Assembly (NCBI GenBank): GCA_964020155.1
Contig: OZ026570.1
Coordinates: forward strand, 3,024,279 to 3,088,278
Source: Chondrilla cf. caribensis
Taxonomy: Eukaryota; Porifera; Demospongiae; Chondrillida; Chondrillidae
Length of the DNA stretch: 64,000 nucleotides
Direction of reading: 5' to 3'
Translations under genes and position numbers: made by a program
Shown here: positions 24,121-44,014 of the stretch, piece by piece
Layout of the letters: each line of letters opens with the position of its first letter
How positions within the stretch are numbered: position 1 is the first letter of the stretch
Notes under the pieces: generated by a model
Seen by the model: the letters and a program-made list of their open reading frames with translations, nothing else
Databases searched by the model: none
What the model was told of the DNA's origin: nothing

Positions 24121-27100
24121 CTAGTTCCAGGAGTGTGTCCGTGCTTTCGTATGAGATCTATGATGCATTATGTGCACACAGGAGGGGCCGTGGTGACAAG
24201 CATAAAAAATGACATTTTTTGGGTTGTCACCACGAGGCCTATAGCACACTCAGGACGGTTTGTATGCATCCGAAATTGTGTTGGTGAGTTTGGCACGGAC
24301 ACTGGGCAGCCCTTGGTGACCACCAACGTGATGTCAAATCACCTGAGTTATCACCACAAGGCGTATTACACTTTTATTGAAATGTACATACAAATGTATA
24401 ATGATATGTGCCATATGGACACCTGAGAGAATTTTTGATCAGCAACAAAACCTATCATTTTTGTTATCAAAAGGAGTGTATTAGTTCCAGGAGTGTGTCC
24501 ATGCATTTGTATGAGATCTTTGATGCATTATGTGCACACAGGAGAGGCCGTGGTGACAAGCATAAAAATTGACATTTTTTTGGGTTGTCACCACGAGGCC
24601 TATAGCACACTCAGGACGGTTTGTATGCATCCGAAATTGTGTTGGTGAGTTTGGCACGGACACTGGGCAGCCCTTGGTGACCAGCAACGTGATGTCAAAT
24701 CACCTGAGTTATCACCACAAGGCGTATTACACTTTTATTGAAATGTACATACAAATGTATAATGCTATGTGCCATATGGACACCTGAGAGAATTTTCATC
24801 AGCAACAAATCTATCATTTTTGTTATCAAAAGGAGTGTATTAGTTCCAGGAGTGTGTTCGTGCATTCGTATGAGACCTATGATGCATTTTGTGCACACAG
24901 GAGAGGCCGTGGTGACAAGCATAAAAAAATTGACATTTTTTGGGTTGTCACCACGAGGCCTATAGCACACTCAGGACGGTTTGTATGCATGCGAAATTGT
25001 GTTGGTGAGTTTGGTACGGACACTGGGCAGCCCTTGGTGACCAGCAATGTGATGTCAAATCACCTGAGTTATCACCACAAGGCGTATTACACGTATTTTG
25101 AAATGTACATACAAATGTATAATGCTATGTGCCATATGGACACCTGAGAGAATTTTTGATCAGCAACAAAACCTATCATTTTTGTTATCAAAAGGAGTGT
25201 ATTAGTTCCAGGATTGTGTTCATGCATTCGTATGAGATATATGATGCATTATGTGCACACAGGAGAGGCCGTGGTGACAAGCATAAAAATTGACATTTTT
25301 TGGGTTGTCACCACGAGGACTATAGCACACTCAGGACGGTTTGTATGCATCCCAAATTGTGTTGGTGAGTTTGGCATGGACACTGGGCAGCCCTTGGTGA
25401 CCAGCAACGTGATGTCAAATCACCTGAGTTATCACCACAAGGCGTATTACACTTTTATTGAAATGTACATACAAATGTATAATGCTATGTGCCATATGGA
25501 CACCTGAGAGAATTTTCATCAGCAACAAATCTATCATTTTTGTTATCAAAAGGACCCTATTAGTTCCAAGAGTGTGAACATGCATTCGTATGAGATCTTT
25601 GATGCATTATGTGCACACAGGAGAGGCCGTGGTGACAAGCATAAAAATTGACTATTTTTTGGGTTGTCACCACGAGGCCTATAGCACACTCAGGACGGTT
25701 TGTATGCATCCGAAATTGTGTTGGTGAGTTTAGCACAGACACTGGGTAGCTCTTGGTGACCAGCAACGTGACGTCAAATCACCTGAGTTATCACCACAAG
25801 GCATATTACACTTTTTATTGAAATGTACATACAAATATATAATGCTATGTGCCATATGGACACCTGAGAGAATTTTTGATCAGCAACAAAACCTATCATT
25901 TTTGTTATCAAAAGGAGTGTATTAGTTCCAGGAGTGTGTCCATGCATTTGTATGAGATCTATGATGCATTATGTGCACACAGGAGAGGCCGTGGTGACAA
26001 GCATAAAAATTGACATTTTTTGGGTTGTCACCACGAGGACTATAGCACACTCAGGACGGTTTGTATGCATCCGAAATTGTGTTGGTGAGTTTGGTACGGA
26101 CACTGGGCAGCCCTTGGTGACCAGCAATGTGATGTTAAATCACCTGAGTTATCACCACAAGGCATATTACACTTATATTGAAATGTACATACAAATGTAT
26201 AATGCTATGTGCCATATGGACACCTGAGAGAATTTTCATCAGCAACAAATCTATCATTTTTGTTATCAAAAGGACCATATTAGTTCCAGGAGTGTGTTTG
26301 TGCATTCGTATGAGATATGATGCATTATATGCACACAGGAGAGGCCGTGGTGACAAGCATAAAAATTGACATTTTTTGGGTTGTCACCACGAGGCCTATA
26401 GCACACTCAGGACGGTTTGTATGCATCCGCAATTGTGTTGGTGAGTTTGGCACGGACACTGGGCAGCCCTTGGTGACCAGCAATGTGATGTCAAATCACC
26501 TGAGTTATCACCACAAGGCGTATTACACTTTTATTGAAATGTACATACAAATGTATAATGCTATGTGCCATATGGACATCTGAGAGAATTTTCATCAGCA
26601 ACAAAACCTATCATTCTTGTTATTAAAAGGACCGTATTAGGTCCAGGAGTGTGTCAATGCATTTGTATGAGACCTATGATGCATTATGTGCACACAGGAG
26701 AGGCCGTGGTGACAAGCATAAAAATTGACATTTTTTGGGTTGTCACCACGAGGCCTATAGCACACTCAGGACGGTTTGTATGCATCCGAAATTGTGTTGG
26801 TGAGTTTGGCATGGACACTGGGCAGCCCTTGGTGACCAGCAACGTGATGTCAAATCACCTGAGTTATCACCACAAGGCGTATTACACTTATATTGAAATG
26901 TACATACAAATGTATAATGCTATGTACCATATGGACACCTGAGAGAATTTTCATCAGCAACAAAACCTATCATTCTTGTTATTAAAAGGACCGTATTAGG
27001 TCCAGGAGTGTATCAATGCATTTGTATGAGACCTATGATGCATTATGTGCACACAGGAGAGGCCGTGGTGACAAGCATAAAATTTGACATTTTTTGGGTT

Positions 27101-28497
27101 GTCACCACGAGGCCTATAGCACACTCAGGACGGTTTGTATGCATCCGAAATTGTGTTGGTGAGTTTGGCACGGACACTGGGCAGCCCTTGGTGACCAGCA
27201 ACATGATGACAAATCACTTGAGTTATCACCACAAGGTGTATTACACTTATATTGAAATGTACATACAAATGTATAATGCTATGTGCCATATGGACACCTG
27301 AGAGAATTTTCATCAGCAACAAAACCTATCATTCTTGCTATTAAAAGGACCGTATTAGTTCCAGGAGTGTGTTTGTGCATTCGTATTAGATCTATGATGC
27401 ATTATGTGCACACAGGAGAGGCCGTGGTGACAAGCATAAAAATTGACATTTTTTGGGTTGTCACCACGAGGCCTATAGCACACTCAGGACAGTTTATATG
27501 CATCCCAAATTGTGTTGGTGAGTTTGGCATGGACACTGGGCAGCCCTTGGTGACCAGCAACGTGATGTCAAATCACCTGAGTTATCACCACTAGGTGTAT
27601 TACAATTATATTGAAATGTACATACAAATGTATAATGCTATGTGCCATATGGACACCTGAGAGACTTTTCATCAGCAACAAAACCTATCATTTTTGTTAT
27701 CAAAAGGACTGTATTAGTTCCAGGAGTGTGCCCGTGCATTCATATCAGATCTATTGTGCATTATGCGCACACAGGAGAGGCTGTAGTGACAAGCATAAAA
27801 ATTGATATTTTTTGGGTTGTCACCACGAGGCCTATAGCACACTCAGGACAGTTTATATGCATCCCAAATTGTGTTGGTGAGTTTGGCATGGACACTGGGC
27901 AGCCCTTGGTGACCAGCAATGTGATGTCAAATCACCTGAGTTATCACCACAAGGCGTATTACACTTATATTGAAATGTACATACAAATGTATAATGCTAT
28001 GTGCCATATGGACACCTGAGAGAATTTTCATCAGCAACAAAACCTATCATTTTTGTTATCAAAAGGACTGTATTAGTTCCAGGAGTGTGCCCGTGCATTC
28101 ATATCAGATCTATTGTGCATTATGTGCACACAGGAGAGGCTGTAGTGACAAGCATAAAAATTGATATTTTTTGGGTTGTCACCACGAGGCCTATAGCACA
28201 CTCAGGACAGTTTATATGCATCCTAAATTGTGTTGGTGAGTTTGGCATGGACACTGGGCAGCCCTTGGTGACCAGCAATGTGATGTCATATCACCTGAGT
28301 TATCACCACAAGACGTATTACACGTATTTGGAAATGTACATACAAATGTATAATGCTATGTGCCATATGGACACCTGAGAGAATTTTTGATCAGCAACAA
28401 AACCTATCATTTTTGTTATCAAACGGACCGTATTAGTTCCAGGAGTGTGTCTGTGCATTTGTTTTTGAGCTATGATGCATTATGTGCACACGGGACC
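24121..28497 (+). repeat. Sat-B satellite, homogeneous array of about 12 units of 359 bp
   Basis: The landmark TAGTTCCAGGAGTGTG recurs near 24122, 24482, 24841, 25203, 25561, 25922, 26281, 26638, 26997, 27356, 27715, 28075 and 28434, a spacing of 357-362 bp. Each unit holds an 11-bp-arm hairpin (CGTGGTGACAA ... TTGTCACCACG) and divides into three related blocks of about 120 bp. The recurring open frames of about 97 residues are by-products: the period is not a multiple of three and each frame stops within its own unit. Confidence 0.95.
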
Positions 28498-28679
28498 TGC
28501 GTTAGTATATACTCCTGGTTATATTATTGTGAGTGTACTGAAATGTTTTGGAGGCCAAAGCATTTCAGTAGCTTACAGGCCCACATATTAGCCCAGTTGT
28601 TTAGTTGTTGGGAAGACAAATCAATTTGAAGGGCCAGTGCATCAGAAACAAGAGGCGGACAGTCAACTAGGTGGATTCG

Positions 28680-30060
28680 AGTCTAATATTTGGCAATGTT
28701 ATATAGGATTGAACATATCAAAGTGGGCAGTCCAATTTCCCCATATACTGCTGAATTAGGTGCAGATAAAGGATGCTTCAGACACAATTTGTAAAAACTG
28801 AAGCAGACTCTGTTTAGAGCATTAATATTGTGTAGACCCCAAGGTGCACAATGGTAAAGTAAGGTGGGTACGACAAGTGACTGGAACAGACCTGTCTGTA
28901 TCTCAATATCTGTTATTTGGTTTTCCATAATCCTCTTGATGAGTCCATTAGTTGATTGGGTGGCAGTAGTGAAAATTTTTGAGATTGTAAAGTTAAATTT
29001 GCCATTGCGGTGGAACTACATACCAAGACATTTGAATATATCAACCTGGTCAATCTGCTCATCACCAAAGGTCCACTTAGGTTTTGCACTGAAGACAATT
29101 GTTTTAGTTTTGATGGTATTGATGGTATATATTGACATTCAGGCTATTCTGAGTACAGTAATGATTTAAACAGTTAAGTTGAGCTTGAAGCATGTCTGGA
29201 TTATCAGCCAACAATATCATCAGCAAACATTTAACAGGCTGTGCTTCATTCCTGAATCACAAACGCTGGCATGTTGTTTGGAAGAGAGTTAATGTACAGG
29301 CTAAACAGCAGTGGGCCGAGGTTACAGCCTTGCCTTACTTCGCAGCCTATTAAAAATGATTCAGATAAACCTTGGGAAGTCAATACTTTAGCTCTGCATT
29401 TGGCATACATTGAGCGTAGATTATTTTATTATCTTATGATTCACCCCTATCTCTAGCAGTCTCTGCCACAGCTTGTGATGGGGAATGCTATCGAATGCTT
29501 TCTTGAAGTTGACAAAACATGCAAACAATTTCTTTTTTTCAGTAATTGTTTCTGGCTGGCAGAGTGAAGAACAAAGGCAGCATCTGTAGTTCTAAAACCT
29601 GGACGGAATCTGAATTGGGAGGGGTTAATATTTTGTGCTCGTTAGCCCACTCTTCCAACTTATTGCATAACAAAGAGTTGAAGATTTTACCTAGTACATT
29701 CAATAGGGAGATGCCTCTGTAGTTGTTTGGATTGGATGTGTAACCAGATGTGATGATAGGTTTAACAATCGATTCAGACCATGGATAATACAGGATAATA
29801 TTCAGCTTTTATAATAATGATATTGAACAGATCGGTTAGAAATTGAAGCCAATTGTGAGGCAGGGCCTTATAAACCTCAGCTGGAATCTTGTCGGGTCCC
29901 AGTGCTTTAGCTCATGCTAGTTTGGAGATTGCAGTGATAGTGTCACTTACGTCGAATATTATATTCTCCTCAGCATTTTCAAAATTAAAGCTGTGTTCCA
30001 CAACATTGTCATTGTGATTTATGAAATGCAGTCTGACAAAATGATTCCGTACGTTGCTGA
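28680..30060 (-). pseudogene. Decayed LINE reverse transcriptase
   Basis: Reading the minus strand downward, in several frames: ALGPDKIPAEVYKALPHNW, then NPNNYRGISLLNVLGKIFNS, FVNFKKAFDSIPHHKLWQRL, GC.VRQGCNLGPLLFSLYIN, FADDIV, KTKTIVFSAKPKWTFGDEQI with DIFKCLGM, and QSLVVPTLLYHCAPWG. These are the ordered motifs of a non-LTR reverse transcriptase, including the catalytic (F/Y)ADD block and the thumb. Frameshifts and stops break it, and no intact open frame exceeds about 80 residues. The clade is uncertain (CR1/L2/jockey-like). Confidence 0.82.
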
Positions 30061-30068
30061 ACACCAAA

Positions 30069-30320
30069 TCAAGTTTTCATTGGTGATGTTAATATGTAAA
30101 TAGATTTATCTGTCGATGATAGATACTTAAAGCAGGGATTGGTTGCGTTAGCTGTAGCAAGCCTATTGTGTCTCAAGTGTAAAAATCTTGGGCATGTGAT
30201 TAAAAAGTGAGGCTCATGGCGGGAAATCATCAGGCGTACATCCAGGAGAATTGCTACTTTTAGCTGAAACCCACGCATTTTAAAGAATATATCCACGTCA
30301 CTCAGTGATGGAAATTTCAA
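30069..30320 (-). pseudogene. Possible LINE C-terminal fragment
   Basis: An 83-residue minus-strand frame ends in HEPHFLITCPRFLHLRHNRL...YLSSTDKSIYIL, like the zinc-knuckle C-terminal tail common after LINE reverse transcriptases (HFL..CP.F). It lies upstream of the neighbouring RT rather than downstream, so it would belong to a second, truncated element. The assignment rests on motif resemblance only. Confidence 0.42.
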
Positions 30321-30721
30321 AAAAGATCATACAATTTCCGGGCCGACATTGCTCTATAGTCCGACATGTAGACTAGGACGTATAAAACTCTGATAAAAGG
30401 TACAGATTTGATGTGTCCTTCCATTGCAAGGGACCTACCGAACAAATATGACTGTATTATGGGTAACTCTAGATCTAGTATGCAACATTTACGCCATACA
30501 CTGTCAGAAAGGATGCGTGATTCCACAAGGATGCGTGTGCATGTCGAGGGATTTTTCATTACGAATGACCGCAATTTCCGAAGGCTCATTAACGACGTGT
30601 TATGAGAGGGTCTATGGTTAGACAGTGAAATAGTCCTAGGTAAACATTCAGGCCCATTCCATACCTTAGGTTAGACTGATAAACGTATGATACTACACAT
30701 TGATATAATATAGACTATATT

Positions 30722-33700
30722 ATGGACACTAGTTCTGTCATTTCGTGGTCTCAAGGAGACGCTCTCGAAGAAACGGATGGCCCACATTCAGTCGATGCCA
30801 AGAACAGAGACAGGAGTGGGAGATATGCCTCCGAACGACCACTGGACACAAACAAGAGTGGATTGTGTGCCTACGAGAGGAGATGGGAGAAATTGGACAG
30901 GTTTGTTCATACTTCAAGCGATCGAGAAATCGAAGCGGCAACCGGATATTCTGTTGAGCTGGTAGACGGTGGATCGCTACGTCGAGGTTTATTGTGTGTT
31001 TGTTGCGAGAAGATCCCACGAGATGCCATGCAAACAAGCGATGGGCATCGCGTGTGTGCACCTTGTGCGGAGAGAATCAAAAGGTAGGGGATTCATTGAC
31101 AATAATGGAATTTCACGTTTACTGTATATATAGCCATACGCGTACTGTGTGCTTGCCTGTAGTGTGTACGTGGTGTCTTCAAATTTAGAAGAACTAATTA
31201 AATATAATAACATTAGGTGTATGCACATATACCTCATCCTATCAGTTGAACGCAAGCTTTAATATGTTGTTATATGATAATTCCTTTCAGATTACCCGGG
31301 AACAAGTGCTTAGATTGCGGATTGAGTATTACTGAGGTGAGCTATATAGAGGAAGAGCCATTTCATCTCCACGTACAAGGTGCAATTACTGTTACAGTAG
31401 CAGGTATAGAACATAACTCTCAATTCATTCAGCACTGCCATATAATATATATAGAGTAATAAGGGATAGCTTGGAATGCCATGATAGTATTTCTCAGAAT
31501 TCACATAATAGTCTTTAGTATTTTTAAAAGCTATATAGTTACTAAGTAATATAATTACTGTTACCGGTTTATGTCAACTTAGTTCAATAGATGAGTTTTT
31601 CGATATTCCAACATTCACAATCTTATTGTCAGACTATACTGTATTTAAAATAATGTCCAAATAAGAACTCCCACAGATTCCGTTAATTCCAAGTAACCCC
31701 CTCTATACCCTATTCAGCGCCTACTCAACTTCCACACACACTTCTACAGCATACCCTACATACCACTTTTATGTTGTTTACTGCTCATGCAAGGGGAAAG
31801 TACAAAGTGAATACTTATTATAATAACTGAAAGTAACCTCAACCACAGAAGGTTATGTTTTAGATAGACTAAGTTAGTAACAATGAATAATGTATCACCA
31901 TATTATTATAGTATACAGTGCAATAGGCCAGTATTTGAAACTTTTAAAATTGTCTCACTTATTTGTTTTCTGATCTGTACAGGATGTACCCTTCCCAGAT
32001 TTTGCAGCTAGAAGGGAAATCAAGTGCTTGAAGGTCTTCTGTAGCAACAGGGAGCAGGGCTGTGGGTGGCAAGGAGAACTGCAGAATCTTCAAGTGAGTT
32101 CCCAGTAGACTTGTGAATCTATCAAGTTTGTACATTGTGTACGTAGTTCAAAGACTATAATTATCCAAGCAAGAAATTTTCTAACAAAGAATATACAATC
32201 AGATCGTATGACTTATGCATTTGTGTACGTAATGTAGTTGTTCTCTAAAGGGTCTAATGTTACGGTATTTTTTGTGGTCGATCAAATGTCAACCGTATAC
32301 AAGTAAATGACTTGTTCATTTAGGTGTTTAATTACATACGTGCATACATTCTGTTATTGCTTGTAGTTCCATTCGGAGACAGCCTGTGATTATAAGCCGG
32401 AACCTTGTGAACAGTGTAAAGTACTGGTAGCAGCCAAGTTTATGGGAGACCACTTGAAAAAGGATTGTCTCTGTCGTCAAGTCCAGTGTGAATATTGCAG
32501 TATTAGCTTGGAATTCCGTGACATTGAGGTGTGCTACAGTGAGGCAATGATATAATGCATGACTTAATTAGGGACCTTTATTCAGGCATACTGTTGCATG
32601 AACATGTAAAGCTAATCAATCCATTTAGTCGTGATCTGTTGAGGACAGCTGTCTCCTTCCTCTAACTGTTCCCAGGCTCATCTCTGACCTGTTGGAATTT
32701 GTCTATAGCAGTCACCCTTGGTACCCAAAAAGTGGCTGTTATAGAGAGGTGTCCTGTACACGTATAGGTTAAATTGTACACTGTAGACTCTTTTGATACT
32801 TAGTAACCTGGCTGTTGTAGAGAGGTGACCTGTCAATACAATAACCATACACTTTATCAAATTTTACTGTATTACATTCATCCTCCGGCTAAAACTCCCT
32901 ATTCATTGCAGGATCACTTGAAGGTCTGCCCCAATTTCCCCGTCAGCTGTTCAGCCTGTCACGAACAAGTGATACGTAAAGAGGTATGTTCGTAACTAAA
33001 TGAAGCTCTGATTCATACATCACAAGTTGGGATCACCTTTGTACATGGTCAATGTAAGGTAAAAGTGTTAGTAGATTTACTTTGGAGCAATTAGTATGAG
33101 AAACTTAAATTGACTTAATTAGCTATGATCCATTTCCTGTATTTCTTCCCAATAGGTGATATAAATAACATGTATCCTGATTAGCCACTTGCTAACCTTG
33201 TAGCTAATTGGTTACGAATTGTCACATCTGGGGGTCTCAGGGACACACAGGATGTGTATTTGTGTCGGTCTCTTTGATATTGCCGCCAATCGGGATACAT
33301 TTACACATAATTATCATGGTATTCAAACTGTGTGGGATGTGTCATAGACAATACAAAGAATACTGTATAGGATAATTTTTCATTGTATGGGAGAGTATGA
33401 GGTGATGTGACTACCAATTCAAAACATTCATTGTCATTATATGTACAAATGACCTTCTATAAATACACTGGCTATGTATATAATATTATATACAGTATGT
33501 ATATTTAAGCAACATGGGAATGTTTGTGTTACGTATATATATGTACAGGATGTGATGTAAGCTATATTGTACAAACTTTCCCTACTCAACTTCCATCACG
33601 AAAGGTGACTCATCAGCAGTTGCACCTTTCCTGAGAAACTTCCTGAGAAACATGACGAGGGGAAAATTTTTGATCACCAATAAAGCCATCAATGCCTAGT

Positions 33701-36009
33701 ATGGGTGTATAATAATAATTTTTATTATCAATGGTGATTGAAAGTATACTGATCTATCTGAATACATACAACATTGAAACACACATAAGGTTATAGGTAT
33801 TGCTAGGGGACGTACTTATAGTTCTTCATAATATGTTGAGGTACTCTTTGAAGTCATGCAAGTGTTGCATGACAACAGCTCTGTCAGCCAGACTCTGTTT
33901 TCCTACCTTTCAGCTCGAAGAGCACAATACGAAGGCTTGCATTTACAAGCAGTGTACTCTCTGCAAAGAAAAGGTGTGTGCAACGTGTCTCTATGAGCCT
34001 ATTTGTGTACTACAATCACAAGTTTGAACTCAAGACGGTCAACAACTAAATGTGCAATGTCATGCATGCAGTTCGTGTGATTTTGTGTATGAGACAAGTT
34101 GTCCCGAATGTACTGTTTGACCCTGGGTTTAGTTGAAAGCTTTGACAACATGTGTGAGTTTAATTGAATGGCCAACAGTATAAGGGTCAATGTAATCACG
34201 CATCACCCATACCATCCATAATAAGCTATAGAATTGATTTTGCTTGCATGACACTGTTTCTGATTCATGCCATGGTTGCTGGAGCCAGTGTAGGACTCAG
34301 AACCTTGCACACCATATGCACACAAATTTCATCCATGTAGCACAGGTGTGTTGAAATTAATGTTGTGATTCTTAAAGCTTATTCAACTGAAAGAGCCACA
34401 GCTTGTTAAGTATAATCACATATTTGAACTTATCTATAACTCCTTTTTCTCCCATCCACACTTAAAATACTGAATCTGACAATCATCACTTCCCTCGGTT
34501 GGTTTACATGGTATTTTCATGTTTGTTCGTTGTTCAGGTTCTACGAATTGACTACAAAAAACATGTTAAGGATAACGCCTTTGACCACTTTGAGCTTCTT
34601 GCTAATGAGTTCACCACTGTGAAGAAGGAACTGGATGAACTGAAGGCAGCAAAAGAGCAAGGTGGAACAAAGGGAAAAGCATCTTCTTTGGGAGATGAAC
34701 ATTCTTCGGCTCAACTCTGGGCTACTATGCAGACACTAATGGAGGTTTGTAATGCCTGTATTACACCACTGGCAAGTTGTGAAGTGACATTTATTACCTG
34801 ACGAAATGGAAGCTAAATAGTTATGTACACATATATTAGCACATGCATACATAAATATATACTTCTATATACGTATATAATAATATTTACTCATAGCTAC
34901 GAATATACATTATGGTATTACATGAACACTTAATGATGTTATTGTCTGTCATTCTGAATCAATAGAATGTGCAATCTTTAAATGATCGTTTGAAAAATGC
35001 TGAATCAGCAAAAGCAGACGTGGAAAGGTTCTACAAGGAAGAGAGAAGAAGGAATACTCAACTGGAATGCAGGATTGAGGAGCTAGAACACCAGCACCAA
35101 TTGCTTGCTATGAACAGGGACCATGTTACTCAGATGGGCAGAGAAATGGATCCTGTGAACTACAAAATGCTGACAAGGTCTTCTTTGGACTCTCCACGGT
35201 CATCCGTCTCCAGTGGGTACAGTTCGATTGACGACATGGATACTCGATTAACCAACCTTGAACACAAGGTTGAGAAGGTGTATGCTAGGGATGCAGACTT
35301 CAACAAGAGGACATCAAGTCTGGAAGAAACTGTTAGGGTGCTACAGAACACGCTCACTGACATCCACCCCACTGACAGAGGGTATCAAGCTGTAGTTAGA
35401 GCTGGAGAGATTGTGCCCCAAGACAAGCAACAGACTTACCTGATGGAAAAACGCATGGGAGAACTGGAACAACAGGTCACCACTCTCAGCACTCAGTGTA
35501 CTGATCTGGAACTCCAGCTACAGGCATCTCTGGTGAGCACCTACAATGGTGATTTCCTCTGGAGGATTCCCGATGTGTCCAGACGTATCCGTGATGCAAA
35601 AACAGGCAGGATCTCATCCATTTACAGCCCTCCCTTCTTCAGCTCTCGCACAGGATACAAAATGTGTATCCGTGCTTATTTGAACGGGGATGGAATGGGT
35701 GAAAAAACTCATCTGTCTCTGTTTTTCGTCATCATGAAGGGAGAGTTCGATGCCTTGTTGTCCTGGCCCTTCCAGTCTCGCATCACACTCACTCTGATCA
35801 ACCAAGACAACCGTAGTGGAGATGTGCGTGAGGTGTTCAGAGCAAACCCTCAGAGCAAGAGCTTCCAGCGACCCACTAGTGAGATGAACGTCGCTTCAGG
35901 TTGTCCAAAATTCGTTCCATTGGAGTACCTAAACAACCCAAACTATGTCAAACAAGACGTTCTGTACATTCGCTGCTCGGTGGACACATCATTCCTCACC
36001 CATCCTTGA
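30722..36009 (+). CDS. TRAF-like protein C: RING with Asp in place of the third Cys, zinc fingers, coiled coil, MATH domain
   Basis: Exons: 30722-31083, 31291-31336, 31983-32093, 32367-32528, 32912-32983, 33914-33973, 34538-34744, 34966-36009, in phase, 687 aa. The RING at residues 92-130 has perfect C3HC4 spacing with C92, C95, D107 (normally Cys), H109, C112, C115, C127 and C130. Zinc fingers lie at about 175-271, the coiled coil at 272-525 and MATH at 531-687. The MATH domain carries [15 protein letters not shown] and SKSFQRP, close to TRAF2-type receptor-binding surfaces. It is the most compact copy: its introns lack the MITE load of TRAF-A and TRAF-B. AATAAA at 36342 follows the stop. 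Asp can sometimes ligate zinc, so this RING is the best candidate of the three to fold. Confidence 0.9.
32690..32870. repeat. Repeat related to 40418-40669 in TRAF-C intron 4
   Basis: Two imperfect copies of GGCTGTTATAGAGAGGTG.CCTGT followed by TACACTGTAGACTC occur in tandem, as in the element in the hyccin gene. Clear termini are not visible, so it is probably a worn Tigger-like MITE. Confidence 0.5.
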
Positions 36010-36341
36010 ACTGAAAGCATTCCAAATCAAAGATTATAAATGTGAAATCCAAATATTATCATAATAATTGTTGTGTGCTACATTTTGAAGTGTGCTTCTC
36101 ACTATACTGTTACTTCTTTGTTTTTTCTTGTTTTACTAACCATGTGGTAAATTGTAATTATTTAGAGTTATAATGAATAGACATTGAACTGTACTGTTTA
36201 CTCCACAGTTCAAGTGTGGTCCCTACATTTTATGTACCTTTATATCTTCCATTTCTGTAAATAATTTCAAATTAACTACTGTAACATTATCATAACGTCA
36301 TTCGTTCGAGATTATAGCTAAAAATGATATGGTGTATTTAC

Positions 36342-36347
36342 AATAAA
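36342..36347 (+). terminator. Probable TRAF-C poly(A) signal
   Basis: AATAAA lies 333 bp after the TRAF-C stop and about 100 bp before the hyccin start codon, leaving a very short intergenic space. Confidence 0.45.
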
Positions 36348-36450
36348 ATACGTACCTTTATGGGCTCGTATAATACCGTTTACTGAGCTTAGCTTACCGG
36401 ATTGTTGCGCAATGAATTTCACCATCCACCTGTTCATGTACGTCATTAAA

Positions 36451-43611
<7,161 letters not shown>

Positions 43612-44014
43612 TGTGTGTAGTACATATTATGTATTGATTTCTAAATGAAATTCTGGGAGTTTGTAAATATTCTCTCCAGTAGAAGAAATCTGTGAGTCTT
43701 TTGGGAGTATATTTAACCCAGTTTTAGTTCTCTAAATTCCATGGACCTTTCGACCTGAGGTTATTTTCTGTAGAAACGAAATGGAATTCTTATGGTTTCT
43801 ATATTTATCACTGTGTATATATACAGCTTTTACAGTATATGTATACATACGTACATGTCTGTAAAATATTATAGTAATATAAAAACCTATTATAATACCA
43901 TATTATATACTGAATAATAATATTTATTGAATGAATACTGTCACTTTAATTATATAAAATTAAAAATATAATATTTTTATTATGCATGTTGACCATGTTT
44001 TGTCAGCATATGCC
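43612..44014. other. Hyccin 3' flank, AT-rich
   Basis: This region probably includes the 3' UTR. An ATTAAA near 43959 could be the poly(A) signal, but no canonical AATAAA is close. Nothing else is recognised. Confidence 0.4.

Noticed and set aside
24133..28378. Repeated plus-strand frames of about 97-125 residues (…HTGEAVVTSIK.DIFWVVTTR…), apparently a tandem gene family
   Set aside because: They are one frame of the 359-bp Sat-B unit. The period is not a multiple of three, each frame stops in its own unit, diverged units carry frameshifts and the same DNA occurs inverted elsewhere. No sign of protein-level selection.
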